A stretch of 10,532 nucleotides of DNA from an uncultured Bacteroidales bacterium (GCA_937915475.1 CALGIR010000116.1:1-10532), one strand, 5' to 3'; positions 1 through 8,069 are shown, counted from the stretch's first letter. Notes: a model not told the origin generated them from the letters alone. Translations and numbers: made by a program.

Positions 1-2483
1 GCATTAACCTTACCCTCCTTTACTAGGGCATCGGATACAATTACGGTTAGCAAAGGTTTCCCAGAAATCTCAGCTCCGAGCACTATAAAAGATAACTCTA
101 ACTCATTGCGAAGCTGATAAGCTAAATCCTTAACTGCATCGGGGCTACTAAGATCTACCTTACTTGCCACTACCGATACACCCGAAATAACCTTCACTGT
201 CTGCTTTAGCGAAACTTTAAGCTGCTTAACCTGTTCTTTCTGCAAAGTTTCAACCTGCTTTTTTAAAGCACCGTTTTCCGTAATCATTTTTTCAACTCCC
301 TGAAGAGCATCGGACGGATTACCCAACGACACCTTAATTGTTTTTAATGCATCTACTTGGTTATAAAAGTACTCCTCGGCCTTTTTACCTGTTATGGCCT
401 CAATTCTTCTAATTCCAGCTGATATTGCACCCTCACTCAAAATTTTAAAAAATCCTATGTTGCCAGTTCGCGAAACGTGTGTGCCACCGCATAGTTCAAC
501 GGAATCGCCAAAACGAATAACCCTTACCGAATCGCCATACTTCTCACCAAACAAAGCAATTGCGCCCATTTGCTTGGCATCATCCATTAATACGTCACGA
601 TGTTCATCAATCTCCGTATTTTGTCTTATGCCTTCATTAACTATCCTCTCTACATCTCTTATCTCTTCATCGGTGAGTTTTTGATAATGTGAAAAGTCAA
701 AACGGAGATAATCGGGGTGCACCAATGAGCCCTTTTGCTCAACATGTGTACCCAAAACTTCTCTGAGAGCGTGATGCATTAGATGCGTTGCTGTATGATT
801 GTTTGCTGTACTCTGCCGTTTTTCCACATCAACCTTTGCAAAAAACGGTTTATCTGGATTGACAGGCAACTTATCTACCAAGTGGATAACAAGGGTGTTC
901 TCCTTAAAGGTATTGAGAACGCGAATGGTCTCACTACTGTTAGAGATTTCTCCCATATCGCCCACTTGCCCTCCCGACTCTGCATAGAATGGTGTTTTAT
1001 CGAGCACCAAATGATACTGCTCCTTTCCCTTTTGTTTAACGGTTCTATACCTTGCAATTTTCACCTCACTCTCAAGAGAATCGTACCCAATAAACTGCGT
1101 TTGCATTGTAGCAAAGAGCTCATTCCAATCGTGAGTTTCGATAGCTGCAGCATTTCTCGATCTATCCTTTTGCTGAGCCATTGCTGCATCAAATTCACTT
1201 TTACTAACCGTTAGGTTATGTTCTCTTAAAATAAGTTCAGTTAGGTCGAATGGGAATCCGTATGTATCGTATAGGATAAAGGCATCGTTACCGCTTACGG
1301 AGTTTTTTCCTTTCTTGGTTGCCTTATCCATAGTGGATTCCAAAAGTTTTATGCCTGTTTCAAGTGTATGTAAAAACGAAGCCTCCTCCTCTTTAATTAC
1401 TTTAGCTATCAAATCGCCCTGCATTTTAAGTTCAGGGAACGAAGCCCCCATCTGCTCGACCAACATGGGAACAAGCGTGTTGATAAATGGTTTTTTAAAA
1501 TTCAGAAATGTGTAGCCATACCTTACTGCTCTGCGAAGAATTCTGCGAATTACATAACCTGCCTTAACATTTGATGGCATCTGACCATCGGCAATTGAAA
1601 AGGAAACGGCTCTTAGATGATCGGCAATAACACGCATGGCAATATCCGTTTTTTCGTTATCACCATAAGTAATACCACATTGCTTGCTAATTTCCTGTAT
1701 TATGGGCTGGAAAACATCAGTATCATAGTTGCTCTTCTTTCCTTGCAGTGCCATGCAAAGCCTTTCAAATCCCATCCCGGTATCCACGTGCTTGGCGGGA
1801 AGCTGAACTAGTGACCCATTGGATTTTCTGTTAAACTGAATAAACACCAAATTCCAAATCTCAACAACCTGAGGATGGTCTAGATTCACCAGTTCACTTC
1901 CTGGTATTTTCTTTTTCTCTGCTTCACTTCTCAAATCCAAATGAATCTCAGAGCATGGTCCACAAGGGCCAGTATCGCCCATCTCCCAGAAATTATCCTC
2001 TTTCGACCCTTTCAGGACTCTATCCAGTGGTAAAAACCTAGCCCAATGGTCATGAGCCTCATTATCCATCTCCAATCCATCCTCAGCACTACCCTCGAAT
2101 ACAGTTGCATACAAATTTTTGCTATCAATTTTTAGCACATCAACCAAAAATTCCCATGCCCACTCAATGGCCTCCTTTTTAAAATAGTCACCAAATGACC
2201 AGTTCCCGAGCATCTCAAACATGGTATGATGATAAGTATCATGACCTACTTCATCCAAATCATTATGCTTGCCCGATACCCTTAAACATTTTTGTGAATT
2301 GGCTATCCTACTATACCTAATTTCGGAATTCCCTAGAAAAATATCCTTAAACTGGTTCATCCCCGCGTTAGTAAACATCAACGTTGGATCATCTTTTATT
2401 ACCATTGGTGCTGATGGTACAATCGCGTGTTTCTTTTGCTCAAAAAAATCTAAAAAGGCCTGTCTTACTTTTCCTGAATCCAT
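1..2483 (-). CDS. alaS: Alanyl-tRNA synthetase, C-terminally truncated by the window edge
   Basis: Cytosolic class II aminoacyl-tRNA synthetase that charges tRNA-Ala and hydrolyses mischarged Ser/Gly-tRNA-Ala. I read the frame codon by codon from ATG at 2483 to position 3 and found no stop: 827 residues, so roughly 45 are missing, including the usual glycine-rich stretch of the C-Ala domain. The N-terminal catalytic core is clear (MFTNAGMNQFKD, then HTMFEMLGNWSFGDYF, then GDTGPCGPCSEIH and HVDTGMGFERL). The editing domain carries the zinc-site pair HTATH (H563, H567) and CGGTH (C665, H669), nearly the same numbering as in the E. coli enzyme. The DHHA1-like region follows to the edge. The start was chosen because MDSGKVRQAFLDFFEQKKH matches the usual N-terminus; no Shine-Dalgarno is visible, as is common in Bacteroidota. 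It is transcribed divergently from the M23 genes. Confidence 0.97.
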   Translation of the reverse strand, partial: MDSGKVRQAFLDFFEQKKHAIVPSAPMVIKDDPTLMFTNAGMNQFKDIFLGNSEIRYSRIANSQKCLRVSGKHNDLDEVGHDTYHHTMFEMLGNWSFGDYFKKEAIEWAWEFLVDVLKIDSKNLYATVFEGSAEDGLEMDNEAHDHWARFLPLDRVLKGSKEDNFWEMGDTGPCGPCSEIHLDLRSEAEKKKIPGSELVNLDHPQVVEIWNLVFIQFNRKSNGSLVQLPAKHVDTGMGFERLCMALQGKKSNYDTDVFQPIIQEISKQCGITYGDNEKTDIAMRVIADHLRAVSFSIADGQMPSNVKAGYVIRRILRRAVRYGYTFLNFKKPFINTLVPMLVEQMGASFPELKMQGDLIAKVIKEEEASFLHTLETGIKLLESTMDKATKKGKNSVSGNDAFILYDTYGFPFDLTELILREHNLTVSKSEFDAAMAQQKDRSRNAAAIETHDWNELFATMQTQFIGYDSLESEVKIARYRTVKQKGKEQYHLVLDKTPFYAESGGQVGDMGEISNSSETIRVLNTFKENTLVIHLVDKLPVNPDKPFFAKVDVEKRQSTANNHTATHLMHHALREVLGTHVEQKGSLVHPDYLRFDFSHYQKLTDEEIRDVERIVNEGIRQNTEIDEHRDVLMDDAKQMGAIALFGEKYGDSVRVIRFGDSVELCGGTHVSRTGNIGFFKILSEGAISAGIRRIEAITGKKAEEYFYNQVDALKTIKVSLGNPSDALQGVEKMITENGALKKQVETLQKEQVKQLKVSLKQTVKVISGVSVVASKVDLSSPDAVKDLAYQLRNELELSFIVLGAEISGKPLLTVIVSDALVKEGKVN

Positions 2484-2551
2484 AAAAGCTAATATTATGT
2501 TAATTACAATGCTCTACTTAACTATTTAGTTTAATGTATTTTTAAAAATAC

Positions 2552-2583
2552 TTTTGCAAAAATAAATATTTACCTTAGATTTG
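2552..2583 (+). promoter_or_regulatory. Bacteroidota-type promoter of the first M23 gene
   Basis: TTTG at 2553-2556 followed after 19 bp by TAGATTTG at 2576-2583 matches the known Bacteroidota sigma-ABfr consensus (TTTG, about 19 bp, TAnnTTTG). Transcription would begin near 2590, leaving a leader of about 48 nt before ATG 2638. The -33 box is part of the 10-bp palindrome TTTTGCAAAA (2552-2561). On the opposite strand a -7-like TATTTTTG (2564-2557) points towards alaS but has no -33 box at suitable spacing, so the alaS promoter remains uncertain. Confidence 0.6.
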
Positions 2584-2637
2584 CTGTCATTAGTCAAAAT
2601 AGAAACATTATAAACAGCAAAAATCAAAGAACATAAA

Positions 2638-3594
2638 ATGGCGAAGAGAAAATTCAGATATAATCCGCAAACTCTTTCCTTTGAACCCATTAAGGTTCCC
2701 GTTCTTAAAAAGTTTACAAATTTAACAATTCAATTTGGTTTAAGCCTAATTGTTGCTGCTATAGTTTTCTTTTCATACACATACTTCTTCGATACACCTA
2801 AGGAGAAAATCCTGAAACGAGATAACACCGAAGCTCTTGTAAAATTCGAACTTCTTGCTAGACAAGTTGAAGAGTCGAATAAACTGTTATCCGAAATACA
2901 ATCACGCGACAACAAAATTTATCGTGCAATTTTTGATGCGGATACAATATCCACATCGCTTAGAACTGGGGGAATTGGAGGTGCTACACACTATGAAGAG
3001 TTTGATAATTTCAGCTATTCTGAACTCCTAATAGACATAGCCACCAAACTCGATCAGATTACATGGAAAACCTACATCCAGTCAAAGTCATTCGATGAGG
3101 TTATTGGTTTAGCCAAGAACAAGGAGAAGATGATTGTAAGCATCCCCGCAATTCAACCAATTTCTGTTAAGGATTTTGGTAGAATATCAGGCTACTTTGG
3201 CAATCGTACCGACCCTTTCACCAAGCAAAAAAGATTTCATCATGGAGTGGATTTTACTGGCACAACTGGATCTCCCATTTATGCCACCGGAAATGGAACC
3301 GTAATTTCTGCCAAACACTCCTTTTTTGGATATGGTAATTTTGTCCTTGTTGACCATGGTTTTGGATACAAAACCCGATACGCACACCTCAATTCGGTTG
3401 CAGTTAAACCAGGTGACACTATCACTCGTGGTCAAATTATAGGGACTCTCGGAAACTCTGGCCGAAGTACTGGACCCCACCTTCATTATGAAGTTATTCA
3501 TCGCAATAGAGTGATTGACCCCCTAAACTATTTCAACGATATGACTACGGAGGAATACGAGCGTATGGTGAGTAATGTTGCCCCAATGGACTAA
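2638..3594 (+). CDS. Membrane-anchored M23 (LytM-type) peptidoglycan endopeptidase, first paralogue
   Basis: Zinc metallo-endopeptidase expected to cut peptidoglycan cross-bridges, 318 aa. Order of parts: a basic cytosolic N-terminus with FRYNPQTLSFE (residues 6-16), one membrane segment near 32-50, a juxtamembrane FFDTPKE, a probable coiled coil (about 55-95), a linker with IQSKSFDEVIGLAK, and a C-terminal M23 domain (about 180-300). All zinc and catalytic residues are present: H201 and D205 (HHGVD), Y248-A-H250, and H281-L-H283. An intact site suggests an active enzyme rather than an EnvC/NlpD-like activator. The fold faces the periplasm. It is the first gene of the plus-strand block and has its own good promoter. 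A tandem paralogue follows 122 bp downstream. The exact substrate and partner cannot be read from the sequence. Confidence 0.93.
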   Translation: MAKRKFRYNPQTLSFEPIKVPVLKKFTNLTIQFGLSLIVAAIVFFSYTYFFDTPKEKILKRDNTEALVKFELLARQVEESNKLLSEIQSRDNKIYRAIFDADTISTSLRTGGIGGATHYEEFDNFSYSELLIDIATKLDQITWKTYIQSKSFDEVIGLAKNKEKMIVSIPAIQPISVKDFGRISGYFGNRTDPFTKQKRFHHGVDFTGTTGSPIYATGNGTVISAKHSFFGYGNFVLVDHGFGYKTRYAHLNSVAVKPGDTITRGQIIGTLGNSGRSTGPHLHYEVIHRNRVIDPLNYFNDMTTEEYERMVSNVAPMD

Positions 3595-3658
3595 GGGTCT
3601 AATCTACCCTGCAATCATTTAACCAATCCATTATTAATTTTAGTAAGCATTACGATGC

Positions 3659-3686
3659 TTTGCATTGCAATCTTTTTATATATTTG
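3659..3686 (+). promoter_or_regulatory. Probable promoter of the second M23 gene
   Basis: TATATTTG at 3679-3686 fits the Bacteroidota -7 box exactly; TTTG at 3659-3662 could be the -33 box, but the 16-bp spacer is shorter than usual. The element lies 31 bp before ATG 3717 and would place transcription start near 3693, downstream of the alternative ATG at 3660. This supports 3717 as the true start. Three TTGCAA palindromes (3665-3670, 3684-3689, 3700-3705) cluster around it. Confidence 0.45.
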
Positions 3687-3716
3687 CAAAAGTTACACAT
3701 TGCAAACATCATTAGT

Positions 3717-4688
3717 ATGCAGAAACATAAGTATAAGTTTAACCCCGAATCCCTAAGTTTTGTAGAGGATAAAGCATCATTATCAAAGAAATTCTGGACA
3801 GGGTTCAACTACTTCCTTCTTAGCATAGTAATTTCAACCGTGTACTACATAATTTTCTCCTTCTTTTTTGATACCCCACAGGAAAGGGGTCTTCAAAGAG
3901 AAAACCAGGAATTATTAGTCCAGTTTGAGGTTTTCAATAAAAGGTTCGATCATATAGCCACGGTACTTGAGGACATTCAACAACGTGACGACAACATTTA
4001 CCGTACAATTTTTGAAGCAGAACCAATACCTAGCACATACCGCCAAGTAGGGATGGGAGGTGTTGATCGCTATGCGGATCTAGATGATTTATCCAACTCT
4101 GAAATCGTAATTGAAACAGCAAAAAGACTCGATAAAATATCTAAGCAAATTTACATCCAATCAAAATCGTTCGATGAGGTTATAGGGCTCGCCAAGCGGA
4201 AGGAAGAGATGATTGCCTGTGTACCTGCCATACAGCCAATATCAAACAAAGATCTTAAACGAGTAGCATCTCCCTTCGGAGTACGAATGCATCCCTTTTA
4301 TAAAGTACTTAAAATGCACACTGGTATGGACTTTACCGCACCAACCGGAACTGAAATTTATGCGACAGGCGATGGAGAGGTATCTGCGGTAATTCAATCA
4401 GCAAGAGGATATGGCAACACGGTGATAATTGATCACGGTTTTGGATATAAAACCCTGTACGCCCACCAAAGTAAAATTCTTGCCAGGCGAGGACAAAAAG
4501 TTAAAAGAGGTGAAGTGATTGGTTTAGTAGGCAATACTGGAATGAGTATGGCCCCTCACCTACACTACGAAGTGCGCAAAAACGACGAACCCATTAATCC
4601 TATAAACTTCTACTTTAACGACCTTACACCTGAGGAATACAACAAGATTATTGAGTTAGCAGCGCAAAGCGGGCAATCGCTCGACTAG
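3717..4688 (+). CDS. Membrane-anchored M23 (LytM-type) peptidoglycan endopeptidase, second paralogue
   Basis: Second zinc endopeptidase of the same architecture as its upstream neighbour, 323 aa from ATG 3717. I chose this start over the in-frame ATG at 3660 because it aligns MQKHKYKFNPESLSFVEDK with the start of the paralogue and lies just after a promoter-like box. One membrane segment lies near 30-50, then FFDTPQERGLQRENQE and a probable coiled coil, the linker IQSKSFDEVIGLAKRKEEM, and the M23 domain. The active-site residues fall at the same numbers as in the paralogue: H201, D205 (HTGMD), Y248-A-H250 and H281-L-H283. The two genes thus come from a tandem duplication with no net indel between the start and the last catalytic histidine. 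Differences lie mainly in the ectodomain surface and the C-terminal tail, so they may have separate timing or substrate preference. Confidence 0.93.
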   Translation: MQKHKYKFNPESLSFVEDKASLSKKFWTGFNYFLLSIVISTVYYIIFSFFFDTPQERGLQRENQELLVQFEVFNKRFDHIATVLEDIQQRDDNIYRTIFEAEPIPSTYRQVGMGGVDRYADLDDLSNSEIVIETAKRLDKISKQIYIQSKSFDEVIGLAKRKEEMIACVPAIQPISNKDLKRVASPFGVRMHPFYKVLKMHTGMDFTAPTGTEIYATGDGEVSAVIQSARGYGNTVIIDHGFGYKTLYAHQSKILARRGQKVKRGEVIGLVGNTGMSMAPHLHYEVRKNDEPINPINFYFNDLTPEEYNKIIELAAQSGQSLD

Positions 4689-4738
4689 CACAAACTTTCG
4701 TTTTCAAACAGTAGAGCAATTACGTTAGCCCAATTACA

Positions 4739-5833
4739 ATGAACACTTTATCAAAAAACACTTTTCCTGTTCTAGTTTTTATTTTATTATTTTCTCTAAC
4801 CAGTTTTTCTCAATTAAATACAATTGAAAACCCTAATAACAAGGGCATAAATAGCGATACGCTAAGTGTTATTGGGGTTGGTGATATTATGCTTGGCACC
4901 GATTTTCCCCACAAGGGTTATTTACCACCAAACAATAATTGCAAACCTTTACTAGAACCAGTTATGCATATACTTACCGATGCTGACATCACTTTTGGAA
5001 ATCTGGAGGGTTGTTTTCTTAACGAAGGTAAAGTTGTCAAGATTTGTCGAGATACAACAAAATGCTATGCATTTAAAATGCCCGAAAAATATATCGACTG
5101 TCTTGTTGAAACAGGCTTCGATGTTGTGAGCCTAGCCAACAACCATGTGGGCGATTTTGGTGATGCAGGAAGGAGTAAAACAATCAGCCTACTCGATTCT
5201 GTTGGTATTCACCACGGTGGATTACTTAGCCACCCCACCGCAATATTCGAAAGTAATGGACTAAAAATTGGCTTTTGTGCTTTTGCTCCAAACAAGGGTA
5301 CATGCAATATAAACGATATCCCCAATGCAAAAAAAACAGTCTCCAATCTAAAAAAAGAAGTTGACATTGTTATCGTATCATTCCACGGTGGTGCAGAGGG
5401 ATCGAGCCATAGGCACGTAACGCGCAAAACTGAGCTTTTTTACGGCGAAGACAGAGGCAACGTTTATGAATTTGCGCGTCACGTAATTGATGCCGGAGCC
5501 GATATTGTGTTTGGCCACGGCCCTCACGTAACAAGAGCTATTGATTTGTATAAGGGTCGGTTTATTGCTTATAGCCTTGGGAATTTTTGCACCTACGGCA
5601 GGTTTAACCTTCAAGGGGTAAATGGTTTTGCTCCTATTGTTAAGGTATTTATCGATAAAAATGGTAAGTTTGTAGAAGGTCGGATTTTTTCAATAGTTCA
5701 AAAAGGGAGAGGCGGTGCCGAATTAGACCCAAAAAACCAAGCCATTCAAGAGGTAATTAGGCTAACCGAAGCTGATTTCCCAGATTCTGAACTGGCTATT
5801 GCACCCAATGGTTCCATAAAAATTAAAGAATAA
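4739..5833 (+). CDS. Secreted CapA-family (PGA_cap) metallophosphoesterase-like protein
   Basis: A 364-aa protein of the family of CapA, the poly-gamma-glutamate capsule protein, which has a calcineurin-like metallophosphoesterase fold. A signal peptide is visible (residues 1-25, hydrophobic core VLVFILLFSL, probable cleavage around SFSQ). Family motifs follow in order: VGDIMLG (D49), GNLEG (N88, E90), SLANNHVGDFG (N134, N135, H136), SFHGG (H216) and FGHGPHVTRAI (H260, H263), then AYSLGNF. These are the expected metal-site positions, so the protein should be active, probably outside the inner membrane. The usual HWG is HGG here. Several cysteines (68, 92, 103, 109, 121) sit around the first half. 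Neither capB nor capC is nearby, so a capsule role is not supported; a general envelope phosphoesterase role is an inference. It starts 50 bp after the second M23 gene with no obvious promoter of its own. Confidence 0.88.
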   Translation: MNTLSKNTFPVLVFILLFSLTSFSQLNTIENPNNKGINSDTLSVIGVGDIMLGTDFPHKGYLPPNNNCKPLLEPVMHILTDADITFGNLEGCFLNEGKVVKICRDTTKCYAFKMPEKYIDCLVETGFDVVSLANNHVGDFGDAGRSKTISLLDSVGIHHGGLLSHPTAIFESNGLKIGFCAFAPNKGTCNINDIPNAKKTVSNLKKEVDIVIVSFHGGAEGSSHRHVTRKTELFYGEDRGNVYEFARHVIDAGADIVFGHGPHVTRAIDLYKGRFIAYSLGNFCTYGRFNLQGVNGFAPIVKVFIDKNGKFVEGRIFSIVQKGRGGAELDPKNQAIQEVIRLTEADFPDSELAIAPNGSIKIKE

Positions 5834-5837
5834 CGCC

Positions 5838-6173
5838 ATGCCCTACAAAGAAAAAAAGGTTGAAAAACTATACTACTCAATTGGCGAAGTAGCTGATATG
5901 TTTGGAGTAAACACCTCGCTTATCCGCTTTTGGGAGAAAAACTTCAGCATAATAAAACCTAAAAAAAACAAAAAGGGCAATAGACTTTTCACTAAGGCCG
6001 ACATTAAAAACTTTAAGGTAATATTCCATTTAGTAAAAGAGCAACGCCTTACCCTTGAGGGTGCCAGAAAAAGATTGGCTGAGAACAAGGAGGGAACCAT
6101 AAATAATTTCGAGGTTATTGATTCGCTAAAACGAATCAAAGAAACACTTCTTGAAGTTAAGGAAACACTTTAG
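5838..6173 (+). CDS. Small MerR-type DNA-binding regulator without effector domain
   Basis: A 111-aa protein made almost entirely of a MerR winged helix-turn-helix. YYSIGEVADMFGVNTSLIRFWEK (about residues 12-34) is the recognition helix-turn-helix, the lysine-rich KPKKNKKGNRLFTKADI (about 40-56) forms the wing, and a further helical region with LTLEGARKRL follows. The C-terminus is only a short helix (about 92-111), suited to dimerisation; there are no cysteines and no ligand-binding domain, unlike the metal- or drug-sensing MerR proteins. It follows the CapA-like gene after 4 bp and precedes the Nif3 gene by 11 bp, so it is surely co-transcribed with them. Its target promoters cannot be deduced; autoregulation or a nucleoid-type role is possible. 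Confidence 0.9.
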   Translation: MPYKEKKVEKLYYSIGEVADMFGVNTSLIRFWEKNFSIIKPKKNKKGNRLFTKADIKNFKVIFHLVKEQRLTLEGARKRLAENKEGTINNFEVIDSLKRIKETLLEVKETL

Positions 6174-6184
6174 TAAAACACTCT

Positions 6185-7279
6185 ATGACGGTAAAAGATA
6201 TTGCAGCACTAATAGAAGAATTTGCCCCGCTAGGTTATCAAGAGAGTTATGATAATGCGGGGCTTATCGTTGGTTCTCCTACTACTAAAGTAAACCGCAT
6301 TCTTCTATGTGTTGATGTAACCCCTGAGGTTTTGGATGAAGCGTTGACAAAAGAGGTAAACCTAATTATTGCCCATCATCCTCTAATCTTTAGTGGGATA
6401 AAGCGCTTAACTGGTGCAAACTACACAGAGCAAACCATAATAAAGGCAATTAAGCACAATATTGCCATTTACTCGGCTCACACAAACCTCGATAGCGTTT
6501 GGAATGGGGTGAGCATGGTAATGGCTAAGAAAATTGGGCTACAGCAAACCAAAATACTTTCGCCAGTTACCGACAATCTTGTTAAACTAGCCGTATATGT
6601 GCCTAAAGATCATGCAGAACAACTAAGACTAGCCATGTTCGATGCAGGTGCTGGCAAAATAGGAGACTACGATCAGTGCTCATACAATACCACGGGAACA
6701 GGAACCTTTAGGGCAAGCGAAAACACAAATCCCTTTGTTGGCAACAAAGGTGAAATGCACCTAGAAAAAGAAATTAAAGTAGAGGTTGTAGTCCCAAAAC
6801 CAATACTGTCAAAGGTTGTTAGTGGCATACTGAGGGTACACCCTTACGAAGAGGTTGCCTATGATATTTTCCCCTTACTAAACACTAATCCAAGAGCAGG
6901 ACTAGGTGCTGTTGGCCAGCTGCCCATACCGCAAGAAGAAGCAGAGTTTCTAACGAAAATCAAAATGGTTTTCAATGCTAGCTGCATTAGGCATACAAAG
7001 CTGCTTGGCAAACCTATTGAAAAAGTAGCCCTTTGCGGAGGAAGCGGTGCCAGCCTGATAAAGAGCGCCATTAGTGCAAAAGCCGATATTTTTATTACTG
7101 CTGATGTTAAGTATCATAACTTTTTCGATGCCGAAAATAAGATTGTCATTGCTGATATTGGTCATTTTGAGAGCGAACAACTTACCATTGACATCTTTTA
7201 TGAGCTACTTACAAAAAAATTGCCTAATTTTGCAATCCTGAAAACTAAAGTGAATACCAATCCAATAAACTATATATAA
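6185..7279 (+). CDS. Nif3-like dinuclear metal-centre protein (GTP cyclohydrolase I type 2 homologue)
   Basis: Member of the widely conserved Nif3/YbgI/YqfO family, which forms toroidal hexamers with a two-metal site; the true reaction is unsettled despite the database name GTP cyclohydrolase I type 2. At 364 aa this is the long form: the two Nif3 halves are split by an inserted PII/CutA-like domain (about residues 130-235, with VKLAVYVPKDHAEQLRLAM and the motif HPYEEVAYDIFPL). Metal ligands are visible: H64-H65 (AHHPLIF), H99 and D103 (SAHTNLD), and H327 with E331 (GHFESE). DNAGLIVG near the start is also typical. There is no signal peptide, so it acts in the cytosol. It sits between the MerR and zinc-ribbon genes, with gaps of 11 and 6 bp, which suggests a shared transcript and perhaps a shared process. 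Confidence 0.95.
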   Translation: MTVKDIAALIEEFAPLGYQESYDNAGLIVGSPTTKVNRILLCVDVTPEVLDEALTKEVNLIIAHHPLIFSGIKRLTGANYTEQTIIKAIKHNIAIYSAHTNLDSVWNGVSMVMAKKIGLQQTKILSPVTDNLVKLAVYVPKDHAEQLRLAMFDAGAGKIGDYDQCSYNTTGTGTFRASENTNPFVGNKGEMHLEKEIKVEVVVPKPILSKVVSGILRVHPYEEVAYDIFPLLNTNPRAGLGAVGQLPIPQEEAEFLTKIKMVFNASCIRHTKLLGKPIEKVALCGGSGASLIKSAISAKADIFITADVKYHNFFDAENKIVIADIGHFESEQLTIDIFYELLTKKLPNFAILKTKVNTNPINYI

Positions 7280-7285
7280 CGAGGT

Positions 7286-8059
7286 ATGGCGACAGAAAAA
7301 AACAAAACGACCAAGGTAAGCGAGATGCCGGTTGAAGAAAAGTTAAAGATTCTTTACGAAGTTCAGCAGATTGACTCAAAAATTGATGAGATAAAAACGC
7401 TAAGGGGAGAACTCCCTTTAGAAGTTCAAGATTTAGAAGATGAACTAGCAGGGCTCGAGACTCGAATTACTAACCTTAAAACTGAGGCTGAAGATCTAAA
7501 TCTGCAAGTGAGTAATAAAAAGGTTGAAATAAAGAATTCGCAAGCCCTTATAGCCAAATACGATGAGCAGCAAAAGAACGTACGTAACAACCGCGAATAC
7601 GATTCTCTTTCAAAAGAAATAGAATTCCAAACCCTTGAAATTGAACTGTGCGAAAAACAGATTAAGGAATTTTCTCAGCAAATTAAAGATAAAAAGGTAA
7701 TTATTGATGAGGCCGAAACAAACCATTCTGAACGTAGTATCGACCTTAAAAATAAAAAATCTGAACTTGATACTATTATTCAGGAAACAAAAAAAGAGGA
7801 AAATGAGCTTATTGGTAAATCAGAAGCATACCAAAAAATTATTGAACCTCGCCTTTTAAGTGCATACAAGCGCATAAGGCATAATGCACTTAACGGCCTG
7901 GCCGTTGTTACTGTCAACCGCGATGCATGTGGAGGCTGCTTTAATAAAATTCCGCCACAACGTCAACTCGATATTAAAATGCGTAAAAAAATTATTGTTT
8001 GCGAGTACTGCGGACGGATTTTGGTTGACAATGCTTTCTCTGGCGAAGAAGAAGAATAG
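7286..8059 (+). CDS. Coiled-coil protein with C-terminal C4 zinc ribbon (DUF164/HP0958-like family)
   Basis: A 257-aa cytosolic protein of the C4-type zinc-ribbon family that includes Helicobacter HP0958. Residues from about 15 to 190 are rich in E, K, L and I in heptad-like order, predicting a long antiparallel coiled-coil hairpin. The contact element NNREYDSLSKEIEFQ (near 105-120) is a usual conserved block of the family. The C-terminal ribbon uses C215 and C218 (CGGC) and C239 and C242 (CEYC), with GRIL following. HP0958 binds RpoN and flagellin mRNA, but there is no flagellar context here, so only the structural class is claimed; nucleic-acid or protein scaffolding is an inference. It is the last gene of the plus-strand block and is followed closely by a strong hairpin. 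Confidence 0.92.
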   Translation: MATEKNKTTKVSEMPVEEKLKILYEVQQIDSKIDEIKTLRGELPLEVQDLEDELAGLETRITNLKTEAEDLNLQVSNKKVEIKNSQALIAKYDEQQKNVRNNREYDSLSKEIEFQTLEIELCEKQIKEFSQQIKDKKVIIDEAETNHSERSIDLKNKKSELDTIIQETKKEENELIGKSEAYQKIIEPRLLSAYKRIRHNALNGLAVVTVNRDACGGCFNKIPPQRQLDIKMRKKIIVCEYCGRILVDNAFSGEEEE

Positions 8060-8069
8060 CATATACTCT

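Noticed and set aside
394..2529. Several plus-strand open frames of 60-143 codons opposite alaS
   Set aside because: They lie antisense to the uninterrupted alaS frame, have no recognisable protein features, and are explained by the codon bias of the other strand.
3660..3716. A 19-residue N-terminal extension of the second M23 protein from ATG 3660
   Set aside because: It overlaps a promoter-like TATATTTG box, and the paralogue aligns from ATG 3717.
5209..5614. Minus-strand frames opposite the CapA-like gene
   Set aside because: They are shadows of a gene with complete family motifs on the plus strand.
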